A DNA stretch of 64,000 nucleotides from Azadirachta indica (GCA_022749755.1 CM040442.1:8406457-8470456); one strand, 5' to 3'; counted from the stretch's first letter, positions 49,334-61,677 are shown. Notes: generated from the letters alone by a model not told the origin. Made by a program: numbers and translations.

Positions 49334-50047
49334 TATGAAATTGTAAAGTTCACTTTTAATGAACAGTACTGTATAGATGAATAGTAATGTATAAATGAAT
49401 AGTATCGCATATATAAACAATGTCGTATAATATGTGAATACCAAAAAACACCGAAAGTGCAGTTATTCCTTTTTAACTTTCTTTACTAATGAGGTTGGTG
49501 TTAGGTGGAGAAAGTTGAATTTATGTGGTGGTTGATAAGTGGAGAAATTTATAAAATAAATTGTGGAATGTGTGTGGAAAAAGGGGAGAAGGAAACCGCT
49601 ATAAATACCTCACTTTTGTCACTATTTTATCCATCCCAAAATCTTCCTTTGAGAATATCTACAAAGAGAGAAAAATTAGTTTCTTCTTTATGTCGTATTC
49701 TTTACTTAGAGTTGTTTCTCCTATTTCGAGAGAAAGTGTGAAATACTCCTATTTAGAGAGTTGTTATTTCCTTGTTATTAGAGAGAGAGTGATTTGTAAT
49801 CCCCACTTTAAAATAATAAAATACTCCTATACTTACTCGTGGTTTTTACCCTAATTTGTTTAGAGGTTTTTCACGTAAAATATTTATGTCGCTTTGTTTT
49901 ATGCTTTATTTTACTATAAACGGTTATATCTCTTACTTATTATTGTTATTTTAATGGAAGGTTATATCTCTTACATAACGTTTATTTTCATTGTTTTCTC
50001 AATTTATTGTAATTGCGTGTTTTACTTCGACCTATAATTTCCTAATA
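49334..50047 (+). repeat. 3' LTR of the Copia element
   Basis: It begins TATGAAATTGTAAAG and ends TTTCCTAATA, so both terminal dinucleotides have decayed relative to the 5' LTR. It keeps the TATAAATA box near 49603. Confidence 0.88.
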
Positions 50048-50120
50048 GAAAATAAATTAGCTAATAATAATAATAATAAAATCAGTAAATAAAATATTAA
50101 ATCAATTAAATACCTGGCAT

Positions 50121-51216
50121 TATAGGCAGTTTAGTTGCTTCTTGTTTCCTTTGGTTTTTGCTTTGTAGGAAGACAATAGTGAAGCTGAAAACATAGTATG
50201 TAAAAACAAATGAAGACTGCATTTTGAAATTAAATCAAGTGAACTAAGTCTATTTTGTTAATCCAAAAGTAATTAATTATGTTGACTGCAGAGATTAATT
50301 GCAAATTAATAAGTATTTCCCAGCTCTAATTTTACCTAAATTCAAGTACTGCATGTGCATGTCTCCAATAACAAATATAATAACATTTTCGTCCCTAAAC
50401 TTTGAAATTATATAAAATTAGAGCATACTTGTTTAACTTTGGACAATGTAAACCCTTTTATGCTACTGAAATCGAGGTACTAAATCAAAGGGTATGAACT
50501 AAATTATTAAAATTGAGTGAACTATATACTGATATTGTTATTTAGATGACAAAGCTTAGTGATGAACATGTTATTACCCCAATAACAAATTAAATCTTTC
50601 AATTTACATTTTGCTTTTTTTTCTTTTATAATTAACTAGTTAGACAGAAAGAAAATCGACAAATTAATCAAGATCAACATGACTATATTTTTAAATATTT
50701 TAATTTCATATCACATATTTTAATTATTTTGGATTATTTTTCTAATATTTATAGAGTGTGTTACAGATTTGAGTTCTTAAAAAAAAAACTAGGAAGACAC
50801 TCTTCTAAGCTTAATTTTTGTTACTTCGACCTATAGTCCCTAAACTTAGTAAAATAATTAAATATGAAATACTTTCCTCATAATTAACAATTTAGTTCTG
50901 ACTCTTTATGCAATATTAAACACTAAAATGTTAAATTTAAAAGATTTTATTTTATTATTTTAAAAAACTTTAAAAACAAAAATATAATTATCTAAATTAA
51001 AATATTATCAATAAAATTTGACAAAATGATATGCTAAAATAGTTATAATCCTTATTTTTTAACCTTTTGATAATAGTTTAGTATATAATAATCACAAGAG
51101 GTTTTAAAGAAAATATATATAACCTTTTATTTTTATGTCTATTTAAAAATTATGGTTTTTTTTATTGTATTTGGCTAAAAAATAATTAAGGACATAATTA
51201 ATATAAAGAAAAGAAA
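50121..51216. other. NLR2 5' flank and spacer
   Basis: The first about 520 bases match the NLR1 5' flank and the right edge of the window and are the duplicated promoter region. From 50640 to 51216 the sequence is AT-rich with no supported feature. Confidence 0.45.
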
Positions 51217-52234
51217 GGGTGAAGGATATTTTAGTCCTTAAGGTTTGGCCTAATAGCATGATAAGTCCTATTAGTTACAAAAATACTCAAAAAAGTCTCA
51301 GTTTGTTAGTTTGTACCATTTATTTGGATGGAAAATGGACAAAGTAGTCATTTGACATCACTTAGTGACAAAGATTAATATATTATGAAATGACAGCCAA
51401 TTCATTGATTATACGTCACTATAACACTTGTTATCATATCATTGGGTAACTTAGAATTGGGTTTGATGAATTGTTATCCACCGATGTCGACCACCATCGA
51501 TATCATTAATTATCATTTAACATCATCTGTTTAGGTCAACATAGATATCATTATAATCTTTATTGAACACCTTATGCAATCGTATCATCATTATCATAAT
51601 AAATCTGAAGTTAAATTTCAATCACCCAAATATTAAACATCAGATTTATAGTAATTGTTACTCAAATGACAATGATAATAGTACTATTGCGTAGAGCATT
51701 TAATAAGAATTTGAATGATATCCACAGTTATCCAAACTAATGAGTAGTCGGTGATCAGCGATAACAAAGATGGATGACAACAATGTCAATTGTGATTCGA
51801 TTGCCATGATACCATTCAAATCCTTGTTTAACACTCTATACAATGGTCTTATTACCATCATAATTTGAATAATCGTTGGTAGTAGATTTAAAATTAAATT
51901 TTTGGGTGTCGATAATTTAAATTTATATGTATAATGAAAGATTACTTAAATTGCGATAGTGATGATAGCATTGCGTAAAGCGTTTAACAAGGATTTTAAT
52001 GACATTTATGATGATCTAATCGAATGTCGTTGGATGGTGATCAATGTATATAAATGATGGTCGGGGGCAGCGGTCAATGGCATGGACAAATTTTCAAACA
52101 ACCATATATATTAATACTTTTCCATCAAATATATAGTACAAACTAATTTATTAGGAAATTTTTGGTCTTTTTGTAATTGATAGGACTTATAAGGTTATTA
52201 GACCAAATCTTAGGTGCTAAAATATCCTTTACCC
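51217..52234. mobile_element. Foldback Mutator-like MITE with nested internal palindromes
   Basis: This 1018-bp element has inverted arms of about 140 bases. The left arm begins GGGTGAAGGATATTTTAG and the reversed right arm begins GGGTAAAGGATATTTTAG. Both arms contain AAGTCCTAT and AATTACAAAAA. Flanking 9-mers GAAAAGAAA (51208-51216) and TAAAAGAAA (52235-52243) match at eight of nine. The interior has four copies of one about 50-bp module in alternating orientation near 51545, 51680, 51815 and 51955. No coding capacity. Confidence 0.8.
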
Positions 52235-53361
52235 TAAAAGAAATATAAATATGTATTATATTTATTACAAATAAAGATAATCAAATTCTCTTTCAAATTT
52301 TTTAATCAATATTAAATTAAAATATTAAATAAAAATATAAAAATATATCCAATATCAAATTCTCTTTCAAATTTTTTAATCAATATTAAATTAAAATATT
52401 AAATAAAAATATAAAAATATATCCAATTAGCAATTCTTTTGACGAAATATTTTTATATTTTTATTTAATGGTTTAGTTTAATTTTGATAAAAAAAATTCA
52501 AAGAAAATATTAATAATCTTTATTTGTGATAAATGGTATGTATTTATATATATTTTATTTAAATTTTCATATGATTATTATATCCTAAATTATTACCAAG
52601 AAAGTAAAAAAAAAAATGTTATCTTTAACAGAAAATTTAATAATTTTGGTGTAAGATGAATATTTTTGAAAAACATTGAGTATGAGTTGAATATTATCAA
52701 AATATCCTAAAATTATTTAAAATTGACCCAAATTGATAATATCTTAATAGATCAAACTAACAGAAGTAGGGGTACCTTTCTATTTCATCAAAACTCAAGA
52801 ACATATGTAGCACTCTATAAACTCACTGCATATCTAGTCTTTCCTCAAAAGTCATTGGGGTAAATAATAATATCTGTATAAATATCCTACATTACTCTTT
52901 TTCCATCCAAACAAATATTTTTTATTTAATAAATTAGGTGTTAGGAGAAACTGTCAAATATTAGAACTAATATTAGAGTTTTATCCTAAGATTTGAACTT
53001 ACTCCCTTAATTGAGATTGCTAATTCCTTACCACCTAGCCACTTAACTTTGTGTCAAATTTTATTATATTTAAATGTTTATATTTATGAAAACAAATGAC
53101 GATCACTTAAATTTATTTCTACCTTAGTTGAGTACAAATCTATTCTTATTTTGAAAAAAGAAAGCAAATTATATTTGGGCTTGAAGAGGCATAAGATATT
53201 TTGCAAATTTTAGGGGTACATATGATACATTTTTAAAGTTTTTGGACTAATGTTAAGAGCTAATTTGCAACTGCTATGGATTATAAAATAATTTACTTCT
53301 GTTGTGCTCTATAAATAAACAACTTTAAAGAGAATTAGTTTGGTGTTTAATAAATTTAATA

Positions 53362-54735
53362 AGGTAAAGGACATTTAGGTTCTTAAGATTTGGTCAATTA
53401 GGTATATAAATTCTAATAGTTTAAAATTTTACCTTAAAAGTCCTAATCTGTTAATATGCACAATAAATTTGGATCAAAAAATATAATTTTACAATTATAC
53501 CCTTATTAATTATTATATTTAATCCTTTAAATTTTTAGAAAATAGAACATATGTACATACTTTTTTGATAATGTAAAAATTCCCTTAACTTTGAAATAAA
53601 GATAAAAATACCCTTAATTAACAATTTAAAATAAAAACTAAGTATTTTATCCTTATATTATTATCTTAAACTATTAAAAGACATATAAAATAACCATAGT
53701 ACTATTATTTTTATTTTTAATAACTAATATAATTTTATTTTAATACTTAAATTTAAAAATTATAATAATATTTTAATCGTTAATTATTTTTTCTTTTAAA
53801 AATTGATGTTAATTTTTTACAATATTAATTTTTCAAAAATTTTCAATTAAAATAGTCTGTTTAAAAAATTATGTATAATAATATTATTAAAATCTCTTAA
53901 TTTTTTAAAATATTAATATAACATTTTTTACAGTGTAAAATTTATTGTCACAAATAGTTAAAATTTTAAAATGTGAAAATTTTAATTTACTGTAAAAATA
54001 TTTACAAATAATTTTTTTACTATTACTTATGAAAATTAAATACTCTATTTTATAAATTTTAACAATATTAAATGGTCTATTTCGCCAAAATCCATAAAAT
54101 AGGCCATTTAGTTTTTTACAATTAATAATAAAAAATGTTTTGTAAAATTTTTTACAAATAAGTTTAAAATTTTTGCGTTATAAAATTTAATACTTTTTAT
54201 AGCAAATTTTACGATTAATACTATAAAAAATTAACAACTTAAGATTTTGACAGTATAAATTATATAAAATTAATATTGTAGAAAAATTAACATCAAATTT
54301 TAAAAAAAAGTAATTAATGATCAAAATACTATTATAATTTTAAATTTAAATATTAAAATAAAATTATATTAGTTATAGAAAATAAAAAATAATAATACTA
54401 TAATTATTTTATATATCTTTTAATAGTTTAAGATAATAATTTAGGGATAAAATACTTGTTTTTTATTGTAAATAGTTAGTTAGGGGTATTTTTACTTCTC
54501 TTAAAAAGTTAAGGATATTTTTACATTATCAAAAATTTAAGTGAGTATGTTCTATTTTTAAAAATTTAGGAGAGTTAAGAATAATAACTAATATGAGTAT
54601 AATTATAAAATTATACTTTTCTGTCCAAATTTACTGTGCTTATTAACAGATAATGACTTTTAAGGTAAATTTTCAAACTATTAAGATTTATATAACTAAT
54701 TAGCCAAACTTTAAGGATCTAGATGTCTATTACCC
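53362..54735. mobile_element. Long-armed foldback Mutator-like element, 1374 bp, perfect 9-bp target duplication
   Basis: The two halves are near reverse complements over roughly 550-600 bases each, with the centre near 54050-54090. The left end reads AGGTAAAGGACATTTAGG and the reversed right end GGGTAATAGACATCTAG. Shared inner phrases include AAAAGTC, then CTGTTAATA, GCACA and TAAATTTGGA. The 9-mer AATTTAATA flanks both sides (53353-53361 and 54736-54744). No coding capacity; a transcript would fold into one long hairpin. Confidence 0.87.
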
Positions 54736-54744
54736 AATTTAATA

Positions 54745-57012
54745 TTCAAAAGTTCTGTGAATTTAAAAAATACTTTACTAACATGTAGTAAATTTTGTTG
54801 TTAAAATATTATAATAATATAAATAACTACAATAGACATAAAATATTGAGTATTTTTTATTAAAAATGATAAAAATATATATATAATATAATATAAAATA
54901 ATAAAATATAAAAAAAAAAATCAAAAAGCATTAAAATAAATCAACACGCAATAAAATACTAGGCTTGACGATAGTTGCGGAACAATAGTGCTTGAAGCAG
55001 ACAATTATATTTAAAAAAAATAGTTTTTAAGTGAAAGAAAATGAAAAAATAAATTTTACTTGAAAGAAAGCAAATAAAATAAAAGGTTTAATTACTTAAA
55101 TTTTATTAACAATAGTTTTGAGTTTATATAATATAGGTAGAGATATAAATAAAATTATAATTATAGATAAATAACTTTTTAAAATCAAATTTCAAAAAAT
55201 AAGTAAAAACTTACTTTTCAAAATCTATTGTAAGATGATAGATTTTGAATAAAAGCAATTTTAAGAAAAAATTTTACCAAACGGCTAAAATTAATTTTGA
55301 TAGTTAAAAATTACTTTTAAAGCTTTCATTGCAATCCCACTCCAAGTAGTCATATCTCTAGGAAAACCATTAAGCATTGCCAAATAGAAAATGAGTTTTG
55401 AAAATAAGAGTAAAAACATCCATTTACTGTAATTACACTCTTACCGCTACTAGTTAGTAGAAATAAATTATAGGCAAGATAATATTTAGAACACAATAAG
55501 TATACTTGTGCTTTAAAAAATATGCAAAGACTTAATAACATAAAAATATATTTTTATTAAAAAAATTGTAACTTTTTTTAACTTATAATAAGTAACGAAA
55601 ATAAAATTTTTTCTCTTTTTATCTCTGTTTGATTAAACACGACTCTTTTATTAGTTAAAAGAATATATTTTGAAATTTTACTTTTTTATTATTATTATTA
55701 TTATTTTTGTCTTTTGATTACAACTAAAGAACAAATTCTTTGAGAAAGTAAATTTTTTTTTTTTTTGAGATTTTAGGAGTGAATTTTTTAAATTGTTAAT
55801 ATAAAGTTTTACTTGCAAAAGTGATACCAAACTGAGACTCCAAAATCGGAAAAAAAAATAATTAATTAAAATTATCTAAAGTATTTTTGTTTCTATTTTT
55901 GAAAGGTTATAAAAAAACAAATCATTAGATAAGGTTATTTTAAAAACTTGTACCAATTAATTATAATAATTTCTAACAATTTAGTTTTTAAAGTTTTAAG
56001 GCATATGTACCATGTTTTTAGAGTATATAAAACTAAAGTAATTAATCAACCAACCAACTTATAAACAAAATAATATTAAAAAAGCATATTTTTTATACAA
56101 ACTATTATTACATAATAATATTAATTGAATAAAAATTTAAAACCGATACAATTAATAAAAAATTGTAACAATTTTATATTGGATCAGTTTGTATTTCATA
56201 ATTTATAGCTATTCGTACCTGGCACCTCTCTTCTTACTTCTTGCTTCCTGCTGCTTGCTGCTTGATTACTCCTGCGTTTTGTGGGAAAGAGTAAATGTCT
56301 ACAAAGTGTTTAAGATTCAGATCAAGTCAATGAAGTCAATTTTTTTAATCCAAAAATTATTAAAGAACTAATAATAGATTAAATATGTTACTTTTTGAGC
56401 TGTTCTGCAATTGTTATTTATTTATTTATTTATTGGTATGATTAGTCTAACTTCTTCTTTTTACATCATTTGATTTCTTAACCAGAATCTCTCTCTCTGT
56501 TTTTTTTTCTTTTTCTCTGACCCATAATTGACGTTGAAAGACAAATTTATCCTTAGAATATATACATATATACACACAACATGTAACCTTTCGTTGTAAT
56601 ATCTTGTCTTGTAAATTGAAAGTTCATATCTTTAAAAACGCTTTACATGTATCTATTTTGTAAAGTGTCTTACTTACGAGTATGTATCTTATATTTGTAC
56701 AAATACCTACCCTGCATGATTAATGATATAGAAGCTTTAAAAGGTTAAAATGATATACATTTGATTGAGGATATAGAAACTTTAAAGGGTTAAAATGATA
56801 TAAATTTTTGGCATATTGATAAATATTTCCCAAAATTTAAGTCAAAGGCAAATATTCTTGAAACAAAATAAATACTCTCCTAAAATTTGGTTAAATAAAT
56901 AATTTTATTTTTATTATATTGCAAATTACATTAACTTAAGAAAAATTGTGTTTCATTCGTATGAAAATTCCAACTTTATTTGTAATATATTTTAATAAAT
57001 TATTATAATAAA
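54745..57012. other. AT-rich spacer holding an orphan NLR first exon
   Basis: No intact gene is supported. About 55180-55345 resembles the end of a small DNA transposon (ACCAAACGGC and long A/T runs). The orphan NLR first-exon relic lies at 56219-56400. Confidence 0.35.
56219..56225 (-). pseudogene. Orphan NLR first exon, start codon mutated to GTG
   Basis: The sequence GTGCCAG followed by donor GTACG corresponds to ATGCCAG and GTATGT of NLR1. To its right, the leader words CTTGCTTCCTGCTGCTTG and the further flank (about 56230-56400, CAAGTCAATGAAGTC) resemble the NLR 5' flank. No NB-ARC or LRR sequence lies downstream (to the left) before NLR2. The relic lost both its start codon and its gene body. 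Confidence 0.55.
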
Positions 57013-57817
57013 GGGATATTGTATTTCACCTCTTAACTTTTACAGAGAGTTGATATACCTTCAAATTTTTGAGAAAAGTATGATACCTCCTAGGATTACG
57101 ATTTATATCTTAATTTGACTATTTTATCTCTCTACTATTAAAAATATCTAAAATAATTATATTATTTTTATTTTTTATTTTGTAATAGCTAATATAATTT
57201 TATTCTGATATTTAAATTTAAAAGTTATAATACTATTTTTACCCTTAATTATTTGTTTCCTTCCAGATCTATTATCAAATTTACATAATGTTTAATTATA
57301 TATTTTCTAAAATATATCATATTGTTAAAATAGTTTATTTTAAAAATTATGTATAATTAATATTGTCAAAATTATGTATAATTGTATAAACATTTAAGAA
57401 ATTTTGACAACAAATTTTATGTTATAAGAAATTCTACAATTAATTATACATAATTTTTTAAATAAACTATTTTAATAATATGATATATTTTAGAAATCAT
57501 ATATAATTAAATATTATAAATATTTTATTATAAATTTTGAAGGAAAGAAATAATTAAGGGTTACAATATTATTATAATTTTAAATTTAAATGTTACAATA
57601 ATATTATATTGATTACCATAAAGTAAAAATGGAGATAATATAATTATTTTATATATTTTAATAGTAGAGGGATAAAATAATTAAATTAAATTATAAATAG
57701 TAACCCAAGAGGAGTGTTTGATTTTCTCTAAAATGCAAGACGTATCTTACTATTTTCAAAACTCAACAAGGTATACTGACTTTTCTCTAAAATTTGGGAG
57801 GTAAAATACGATATCCT
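57013..57817. mobile_element. Foldback Mutator-like MITE
   Basis: This 805-bp element has long inverted arms around a centre near 57415. The left end is GGGATATTGTATTTCACC and the reversed right end AGGATATCGTATTTTACC. Inner phrases ACTATTAAAA, AATTATATTATTTT and GCTAATATAATTTTATT recur inverted. Flanking 9-mers TATAATAAA (57004-57012) and TGTAATAAA (57818-57826) match at eight of nine. Confidence 0.75.
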
Positions 57818-58065
57818 TGTAATAAAAATAAAATTGTCTAATGTACAATAAATTAATGTAACATGAATAAAATTATCTAAAATAATAATAATTTAGGATA
57901 AAATCATAAAAAAATTGAAGGTATAATTGTTAAAAAAAGTAAATTAGAATATAATTGTTATTGTGCTATTTCAAAATCAAAATATTTATATTAGTCATTA
58001 CGTATTAATAATATGATTAAAATGATCCGTTTGTATATTTTTTAAATATTCAAGGTATTATAATT

Positions 58066-59754
58066 ATTTTGCATGAAGAAAATTGACTGCATAATAATTT
58101 TAAGTTTATGTATCTATTTGCTCAAATATTTGTTTATCTCCAGATATCTGTCTTTTGATTTAAACTCTAGAATATATAGCAATATCCTAAATTTTAATAC
58201 GAAAGTAAAACTCACGATAGGACTTCTCTGGGGTCCCTTTTAATCAAATCACTTTGAAATAAAATATTTGATTTATTGATAAATTTTAAATTATAAAATA
58301 ATCTACTTAAATGTGATCACCATTATATATATATATATATAGTATTTTAAGAAAATTGTTCTATTCATAATTCGTGCAAAAATACAAGAACCTTTTATTA
58401 ATAATTATTTTAGATAATTATTAATAAAATAAAATAAGAAAAATTTGCTGAATTTCACTATTTTGAAGCAGGCCGCCTCCCCACCAAAAAATATTTTTTT
58501 CTTTGTGCTATTAAAATAAGATTTGTGTACTATATAAATTAAAAGTGGAAGCAGTATATGATACAATTGATTTTCATGTTAATTTTTACCTTACAAAATA
58601 ATTTTGTTGCAGTCGTAATTTGTCCAAAATCCTGTAGAGGTTACATCATTAAAAGAAAATATTCTCGACTCTTCTTAATAAAACAAAATAGGGTGTTCTT
58701 TTACACAGATATCTGAAAAGAAAAAGTAAAGATAATATAGTTTATAAAAAGAAAAAGTAAAGATAGAATAATTTTTGAATGGGATAATTATTTGATTGTT
58801 ACTCATATATCGTTTTCTATGATGTGGTAAAATAGTGGCTCCTTACACACCCTTTTCTCTATTCTTATATCAACTTTTTTTTTTTTTTTGGGGTTTTGTT
58901 AATAATTTGACAATTTTGAAAAATAGTCTCAACGTTTTCCACACCAAAGTCTTAAAAAAATGAACTGTGGACCATGCCTACTTGTCATCACTAATACTTG
59001 GCCTCTCTTCGTCTTAACTTCCGATTAAAAAAAATACATTGGCAATTTTTCTTTTTAATCTTTGGGTGGATGTTGAAAGAAATTAAGAGAAAGTGAGGAA
59101 GTGGAAGTTCTTGAATCTTAGATGTTCTTTGCATTGAAATGAAATTATTCCTAGAGCCTGTTTGGGATGGTATTAGAATAAATAAGAGTAATTTTAAATA
59201 GTCAAAAGTCGTTTTAAATGTTTGATAAACTTTTATAATCATTTCTAGTTAAATCATCTCATTTTATATCACATTTCAATAAATAATCACATTTCAATAA
59301 ATAAAAAAAAGTTTATTTTTTAAAATCTAATTTTAAGAAATAATTTTATTTATAAATATAATATAAAAACATATCTATTTAAAGTTACAAAAACTTATAA
59401 TTAACCCCAAAATAAATCGTTAAATTTTGACTTTAATTAGGAAATGAATTTGTTAAAATCAAAACATTTTTTTTATCTTAATACATTTTTATATTTTGAA
59501 AATATAATTAAAAATTTTATATATTTTGCTATAAATTATTTTAAAATAGTATGTGTGTATATACATATAAATAAACAATTGTCTAAAATTAAATTAAATT
59601 TACTAAACATTAAAGTAATTCTCTTTTTAAGTTAATTATTTTTATAGTATAATAGAAGTAGATTATTATTTTAAAATACACAGCAATTCTAAACTAATCT
59701 TTAGGATTTGATTGAGTTGTAAGCCTTTTATATTTTGAAGATAGAATAAATATT
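58066..59754. repeat. Direct duplication, unit 1
   Basis: This segment is repeated at 61678-63588. Shared landmarks are GATTTATTGATAAATTT (58271 and 61845), CAGGCCGCCTCCCCACCA (58470 and 62091), GTCTCAACGTTTTCCAC (58927 and 62519) and TGTTTGGGATGGTATTAGAA (59159 and 63016). No gene is supported inside. Its right part (59155-59430) looks like a small hAT-like MITE. Confidence 0.75.
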
Positions 59755-60493
59755 GTTTTATTGTATTTTTGTTTTAAAAATTTAATCTTCTTAGGCATTT
59801 GAACGATATTTGTGATTGAATCTTTAAAAGTGAAATAGAAATTGAGCTATTTTATTTATTTAATTTTTAACTTCTTAATTTTTCTAGTATTGTATTTATT
59901 TTATTTTTAATTAATGTTTTATAATTTTATCTTTTAAAATACATATAAAATTAGGTTTATTTATATATTTTTATTAGTCAACATAAGTTAAAAGGTATTA
60001 ATGTTATTTTATTGGTCAAAAGCAGTCAAAGTTTTATAGTAATGAAAAAAATACAAGAGGTGTTATTGACAAATTTTTTCGATTTGAGGGTTTAGCAGAC
60101 ACATATTTTAAATTTGAGAAGTCAAACTAATTTTTAGTTTTAAATATCTTATATAATTTCTAAATTATGGAAGAGCACGTATACACACTAATGTATGATA
60201 GTATTATATTATTACTATGTGAACTATTTTTTTACCAGAGTAAAAAAATATAATAATCTGAAACATATGATAACAAGATATATATAATTTTATCACATAA
60301 ATAAATTTGTATTAAAATAAATTATCTGTTAACTCAAATTCCAACTCAAAACTGACTTAAATCGAATCTTAAAACTAATTTGAATCATCATACACTAGCC
60401 TAATTGAATTCAATGGCAAGAAATCAAGAACAGAAGCAGAGCTAATTGAGCAGACTTCATTATTAAACATGGAGACTACGTATTTATAAAAAG

Positions 60494-61291
60494 GATCTAA
60501 GTTAAATTGTGGGAACACTCTGGCGCAGCCCGTGCAATCTTTCTTTCCTCTCTTTTTTTTTTTTGGTCACATATTCACTTATCCTGTATGTCTTGCAACT
60601 TTGTTATTTATATTGGCATGTTACAAGTGTCAAAATTATTTGTCAAAATTTTTGTTTTATGTGTGATCCAATTATACATTATCGAATTGTATAGAGGATT
60701 GATTTTATTTCATAGATAAATGGAACTAAACGCTTCTGGAGCTATGGATCTTGTTATAGATGTGTTTTTACTATTCTTATGAAATTGCAATGGCCTTAGC
60801 AGGTTTCAGAAGCAAAGATGATATGGGTTGATCGATTAGGCTTTGACATGCGCCTCTGCTCACCTCAAAAGGGCATGTTTGATGTCCGGATTCCATTCCC
60901 TCGAGGAGTGATGGATGAAGAAGATGAAACATTTGAAGCAAATAACATATAAGGGATTGTAACGAACTGTTTTTCCTAGCAAGCATACCACCGGTATTTG
61001 AGGCCTACGAAAATATTGTTTCCTGATTGAGCTTGTCTCAGTTAGGTTTCCCTGTGCTTTAAAAAGCGTTTATTCATTGATGTTAAAACTCTTCATTTAC
61101 TAACGGAGTGCATATATACAATCAGAATACACTCTTTTGCAGACTATTTTATTACTAGAGGACATGTGTCTTTAGCCGTTCATTTACCAATATTTTCTGA
61201 TAAAATTGCATCTCTTTGCATAGGACTACTTAATTTGTGAGGAGTTGGCCGTGGATTTGCAAGTCTTAATTGTTAATGTGAATTCTTACTT
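60494..61291 (+). pseudogene. Truncated GluTRBP copy: end of intron 4, exon 5 and 3' flank
   Basis: This segment parallels 28917-29755 of the GluTRBP gene. The exon 5 relic is at 60803-60952 and keeps the CAG acceptor and VDRLGFDMRLCSP. A deletion of about 90 bases after DE shifts the frame, so it now ends EDETFEANNI and a stop. Exons 1-4 are absent. Intron sequence is retained, so it arose by DNA duplication and not through mRNA. Confidence 0.88.
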
Positions 61292-61677
61292 GATAAAGAG
61301 ATAAGCATTCCTATGCAAATAAATTAAGGTATGCATGCAGCACTAGCAATTGCACTTTGTGGGCTCGCATAACTAGAAAAAAAATAAATAAAACAAGTAC
61401 AAAAGAAAGTGGGAAGAATTGCTATAATAATGCTCCGTTTTCCTAACACTTCCATATTTTACTTAAAATGTCTCCCTAGTCATGTGCTTTTGTTTGCGAG
61501 TTGCATTATTGCACAAGAATAGAGGGACTCCACTATATAATAAAGCTAAAGCAAAGAATAAAATAAATTTTAAAAAGCAGAGCTTTAGCTAACGAATTCT
61601 TGCTTGGATATATATATATATATATCAGAAAATAAAAGTAGTGGGAGACAAAGTGATAAAATTGTCAGGTGATGATC

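Larger units (their letters stand above)
44598..50047 (+). mobile_element. Ty1/Copia LTR retrotransposon, full-length but degenerate, inserted in NLR2 intron 1
   Basis: The element is 5450 bp, bounded by LTRs (44598-45292 and 49334-50047) and 5-bp target duplications GAAAA (44593-44597 and 50048-50052). The order gag, protease, integrase, reverse transcriptase, RNase H is the Copia order. All coding segments carry stops or frame breaks. The LTRs have diverged visibly, by roughly a tenth of positions over the first 250 bases compared by eye, so the insertion is not recent. Related loci at about 36610 and 63721 read GAAAACAAATTA without the element and give the empty site. It runs opposite to NLR2. 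Confidence 0.93.
39620..50120 (-). pseudogene. CC-NBS-LRR gene NLR2, broken by two 2-nt insertions; intron 1 contains a Copia element
   Basis: This is a close paralogue of NLR1 with the same structure: ATGCCAG exon 50114-50120, exon 2 at 39774-42889 and exon 3 at 39620-39668. Motifs include P-loop GACGVGKT, LVLDN, MHP and the LDVSGCPI repeats. Relative to NLR1 there is one extra dinucleotide at about 41644-41645 (within SSYSCA and ECLLYC, after the NB-ARC GLPL region) and another in the A-run 40134-40138 near the end of the LRRs. The first insertion leads to a stop at 41580, so only a 438-residue CC-NB fragment could be made. Everything downstream is otherwise well preserved, so the breaks are recent or could be assembly errors. 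Intron 1 is 7.2 kb because of the retrotransposon, which lies antisense to the gene. Some codons in the LRR exon differ from NLR1, including a longer QVPISPEVTF region. Confidence 0.85.

Noticed and set aside
44598..50047. Integrated pararetrovirus instead of a retrotransposon
   Set aside because: Paired LTRs, 5-bp target duplication, an integrase and the order integrase before reverse transcriptase identify a Copia element. No movement protein or coat region is seen.
59444..59635. 63-codon frame in the direct-duplication unit, and similar frames at 61641-61847 and 62292-62540
   Set aside because: These are low-complexity AT-rich frames within repeats. The corresponding frames are not kept in the paired unit.
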